Made by a program: the position numbers and the translations under genes. The notes under the pieces were generated by a model that saw nothing but the letters and a program-made list of their open reading frames with translations, was not told the origin of the DNA and did not search any database. 64,000 bases of DNA from Streptomyces sp. NBC_01275 (GTDB taxonomy: Bacteria; Actinomycetota; Actinomycetes; Streptomycetales; Streptomycetaceae): contig NZ_JAPEOZ010000001.1 of the NCBI RefSeq assembly GCF_026340655.1, forward strand, positions 3,286,001-3,350,000, read 5' to 3'. Of the stretch, positions 61,798 to 64,000 are shown in pieces; the first letter of the stretch is position 1, and each line of letters begins with the position of its first letter.

Positions 61798-64000
61798 ATG
61801 ACCTTCACCCCCCAGCGCGAACCGATATCGGGCGCCAGACGCGTGGTCCGGATAGCCGTGGCCGCGGGCCTGGTGGCCGCGCTGTCCGCGGCCGGACCGA
61901 TACCCATGGCGTTCTCCGCGGACGCCGGCCAGGCTCCGGCCGCCGACCCGGGCGTGAAGTCCGCCCCCGACAAGCTCGGCTCCGACGACGCCGACCTGCT
62001 CGCCGCGGCCAAGGCCGACGGCGACAAGAACGTCACGATGATGGTCGCCACCGCGCCCGGCCGGACCGAGCAGGTCGCCGAGCAGCTGGACGCGGTCAAG
62101 GGCGGCTCCGTGGGCCGCACCTACGACAAGCTGGGCTACGTCCGCGCCACCGTCCCGACGGGCAAGGCCGACTCGGCCATCGCGGCCGCGGCCAAGCTGT
62201 CCTCGGTGCACGCCATCGACCTGCGGCAGGACATCGCCCTCGACGACCCGACGCCGAGCGCCGACACCGTCAAGGGCGCCAAGTCCTCGGCGACGGCCAA
62301 GACCTACTCCGGTCCGAGCAAGTCCACCCCCGCCGAGAACCCGTACAACCCGTCCTTCGAGACGGGCGCCGTCGACTTCGTGAAGAAGAACCCGAAGGCG
62401 GACGGCCGCGGGGTCACCATCGGCATCCTCGACTCCGGCGTGGACCTGGCGCACCCCGCGCTGCAGAAGACCACCACCGGTGAGCGCAAGATCGTCGACT
62501 GGGTCACCGAGACCGACCCGATCGTCGACAACGACCTGAGCTGGCGCCCCATGCTGACCTCGGTCTCCGGGCCGACGTTCGCCTACGGCGGCCGGACCTG
62601 GACGGCGCCGGCGGGCTCCTACCAGATCAACCTCTTCCGCGAGTCGGCCACCGCGGGCGGCGACGCCGCGGGCGACGTCAACCGGGACGGCGACAAGACC
62701 GACGCGTGGGGCGTGCTGTACGACGCCGCGGCCGGCACGGTCACCGTCGACGTCAACAACAACGGCGACTTCACCGACGACACCGCGATGAAGCCGTACA
62801 AGGACGGCTACCAGATCGGGTACTTCGGCACCGACGACCCGACGACCGACGTCGCCGAGCGCCAGCCGTTCGTCGTGCAGATCCGCAAGGACGTGCCGAT
62901 GGACCCGTACGGCGGCGACTGGGTCGGCAAGACCGCCGACTTCGCCAACATCGGTCTCATCGCCAGCGAGCACGGCACCCACGTCGCCGGCATCACCGCC
63001 GCCAACGGCCTGTTCGGCGGCAAGATGAACGGCGCCGCCCCCGGCGCGAAGATCGTCTCCGCCCGCGCCTGCATCTTCGGCCCGGGCTGCACCAACGTCG
63101 CGCTCACCGAGGGCATGATCGACCTGGTCGTCAACCGCGGCGTCGACATCGTCAACATGTCGATCGGTGGTCTGCCGGGCCTGAACGACGGCAACAACGC
63201 GCGCGCCGAGCTGTACACGCGCCTGATCGACACCTACGGCGTCCAGCTCGTGATCTCCGCGGGCAACGAGGGCCCCGGCGCGAACACCATCGGCGACCCC
63301 GGTCTGGCCGACAAGGTGATCTCGGTCGGCGCGGCCATCTCCAAGGAGACGTGGGCCTCCAACTACGGCTCGCAGGTGGAGAAGAAGTACGCGCTGCTGC
63401 CCTTCTCCTCGCGCGGCCCGCGTGAGGACGGCGGCTTCACGCCGACGCTCGTCGCGCCCGGCGCCGCGATCAACACCACCCAGACCTGGCTGCCGGGCGC
63501 CCCGGTCGCCGAGTCGGGCTACACGCTGCCGGCCGGCTACTCGATGCTCCAGGGCACCTCGATGGCCTCCCCGCAGGCCGCGGGCGCCTCGGCGCTGCTG
63601 CTGAGCGCCGCCAAGGAGAAGGGCATCGCCCTCACCCCGGCGACCCTGCGCACGGCGCTGACCTCGACCGCCGACCACATCAAGGGTCTGCAGGCGTACG
63701 AGGAGGGCGCGGGCGCCATCGACATCGTGGACGCCTGGAAGTCCATCAAGAAGGGCGCCACCGCCCACGAGTACACGGTCAAGGCCCCGGTCGACACCGC
63801 GCTCGACTTCGCGCTGAAGACTCCGGGCTTCGGCACCGGCGTCTACGACCGTGAGGGCGGCCTCAAGGCCGGCCAGAAGAAGACGTACGACGTCACGATC
63901 ACCCGTACGACCGGCGCCGACAAGGCGATCCGCCACGAGCTCCGCCTGGAGAACAACGCGGCGGGCACCTTCAAGATCCTCGGCTCGGACGAGGTCAAGC
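61798..64000 (+). CDS. Secreted S8 (subtilisin) protease with TPPII-like insert, runs off the window
   Basis: The open frame continues to the window end (735 residues seen). The signal peptide is VVRIAVAAGLVAALSAAGPI, cut near FSADAGQ. A propeptide-like region follows (NVTMMVATAPGRTEQVAEQL). The catalytic triad is Asp212 (TIGILDSGVDLAHPAL), His392 (SEHGTHVAGITAANGLFG) and Ser588 (LQGTSMASPQAAG). The 180-residue gap between Asp and His, against 30-40 in subtilisin, and its Asp-rich insert (VNNNGDFTDDTAMKPYK) resemble tripeptidyl-peptidase II-like enzymes. It degrades proteins outside the cell; the full C-terminus is missing. Confidence 0.93.
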   Translation, partial: MTFTPQREPISGARRVVRIAVAAGLVAALSAAGPIPMAFSADAGQAPAADPGVKSAPDKLGSDDADLLAAAKADGDKNVTMMVATAPGRTEQVAEQLDAVKGGSVGRTYDKLGYVRATVPTGKADSAIAAAAKLSSVHAIDLRQDIALDDPTPSADTVKGAKSSATAKTYSGPSKSTPAENPYNPSFETGAVDFVKKNPKADGRGVTIGILDSGVDLAHPALQKTTTGERKIVDWVTETDPIVDNDLSWRPMLTSVSGPTFAYGGRTWTAPAGSYQINLFRESATAGGDAAGDVNRDGDKTDAWGVLYDAAAGTVTVDVNNNGDFTDDTAMKPYKDGYQIGYFGTDDPTTDVAERQPFVVQIRKDVPMDPYGGDWVGKTADFANIGLIASEHGTHVAGITAANGLFGGKMNGAAPGAKIVSARACIFGPGCTNVALTEGMIDLVVNRGVDIVNMSIGGLPGLNDGNNARAELYTRLIDTYGVQLVISAGNEGPGANTIGDPGLADKVISVGAAISKETWASNYGSQVEKKYALLPFSSRGPREDGGFTPTLVAPGAAINTTQTWLPGAPVAESGYTLPAGYSMLQGTSMASPQAAGASALLLSAAKEKGIALTPATLRTALTSTADHIKGLQAYEEGAGAIDIVDAWKSIKKGATAHEYTVKAPVDTALDFALKTPGFGTGVYDREGGLKAGQKKTYDVTITRTTGADKAIRHELRLENNAAGTFKILGSDEVK

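Overview
The window is very GC-rich with strong codon bias. Its gene order matches the conserved core of a Streptomyces chromosome, or a close relative: rne, two radical-SAM-associated proteins, rodA-mrdA-mreD-mreC-mreB, ndk, folC-valS, clpX-clpP2-clpP1-tig, then an Eis-type acetyltransferase, nei/rpiB and pepN. Two clp protease subunits beside clpX and tig, a ClgR-type box, DUF574 and mycothiol-type redox proteins, and Tat signals all fit that assignment. The synteny statement comes from general knowledge of Streptomyces, not from a search.

Layout. Positions 1-1414: end of a sugar-type cluster (Gfo/Idh/MocA oxidoreductase overlapping a DegT/DnrJ/EryC1 aminotransferase). 1.9-13.7 kb: RNA-processing block (giant RNase E/G, DUF2344 protein, B12/radical-SAM protein, triple S1 protein, CYTH-CHAD protein, two membrane proteins). 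13.8-20.3 kb: lateral-wall/sporulation morphogenesis cluster. 20.5-25.6 kb: ndk, DUF4233, folC, valS. 26.9-31.5 kb: Clp protease and trigger factor. 31.7-32.1 kb: tRNA-Pro(TGG) and tRNA-Gly(TCC). 32.2-42.9 kb: membrane acyltransferase, HD protein, PP2C phosphatase, GNAT, DNA glycosylase, RpiB, amino acid permease, Ser/Thr kinase and a cell-wall-anchored protein. 43.0-50.7 kb: bioY, then a sulfur-scavenging locus (ROK regulator, ABC transporter, flavin monooxygenase, TauD-type dioxygenase). 50.9-64 kb: DUF574 methyltransferase, DsbA-like protein, PepN, an AbiEi-like protein, a MerR pair, glycosyltransferase, Tat-exported metallophosphoesterase, NUDIX hydrolase, and the start of a large secreted S8 protease.

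How the parts work together. The RodA/PBP2/MreBCD genes form one wall-synthesis machine. ClpP1P2 with ClpX and trigger factor form a proteostasis unit, with a ClgR-type operator upstream of clpP1. The sulfonate genes form a complete import-and-desulfonate route in which two different oxygenases release sulfite.

Most interesting points. The sulfur locus has two short upstream peptides. One is of the RRHVDL...CR type. The other is 15 residues and ends ...CRTLCC, and its stop codon lies 9 nt before a terminator-like hairpin, which looks like cysteine-responsive attenuation. A roughly 70-bp element occurs twice, each time just 3' of an operon, at 83% identity. There are three intergenic minisatellites and one coding one. 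Two 16-bp arrays have unrelated units. A MerR-type 19-bp-spacer promoter appears to give a nearly leaderless mRNA. RNase E carries many arginine-rich repeats and a histone-H1-like lysine tail.
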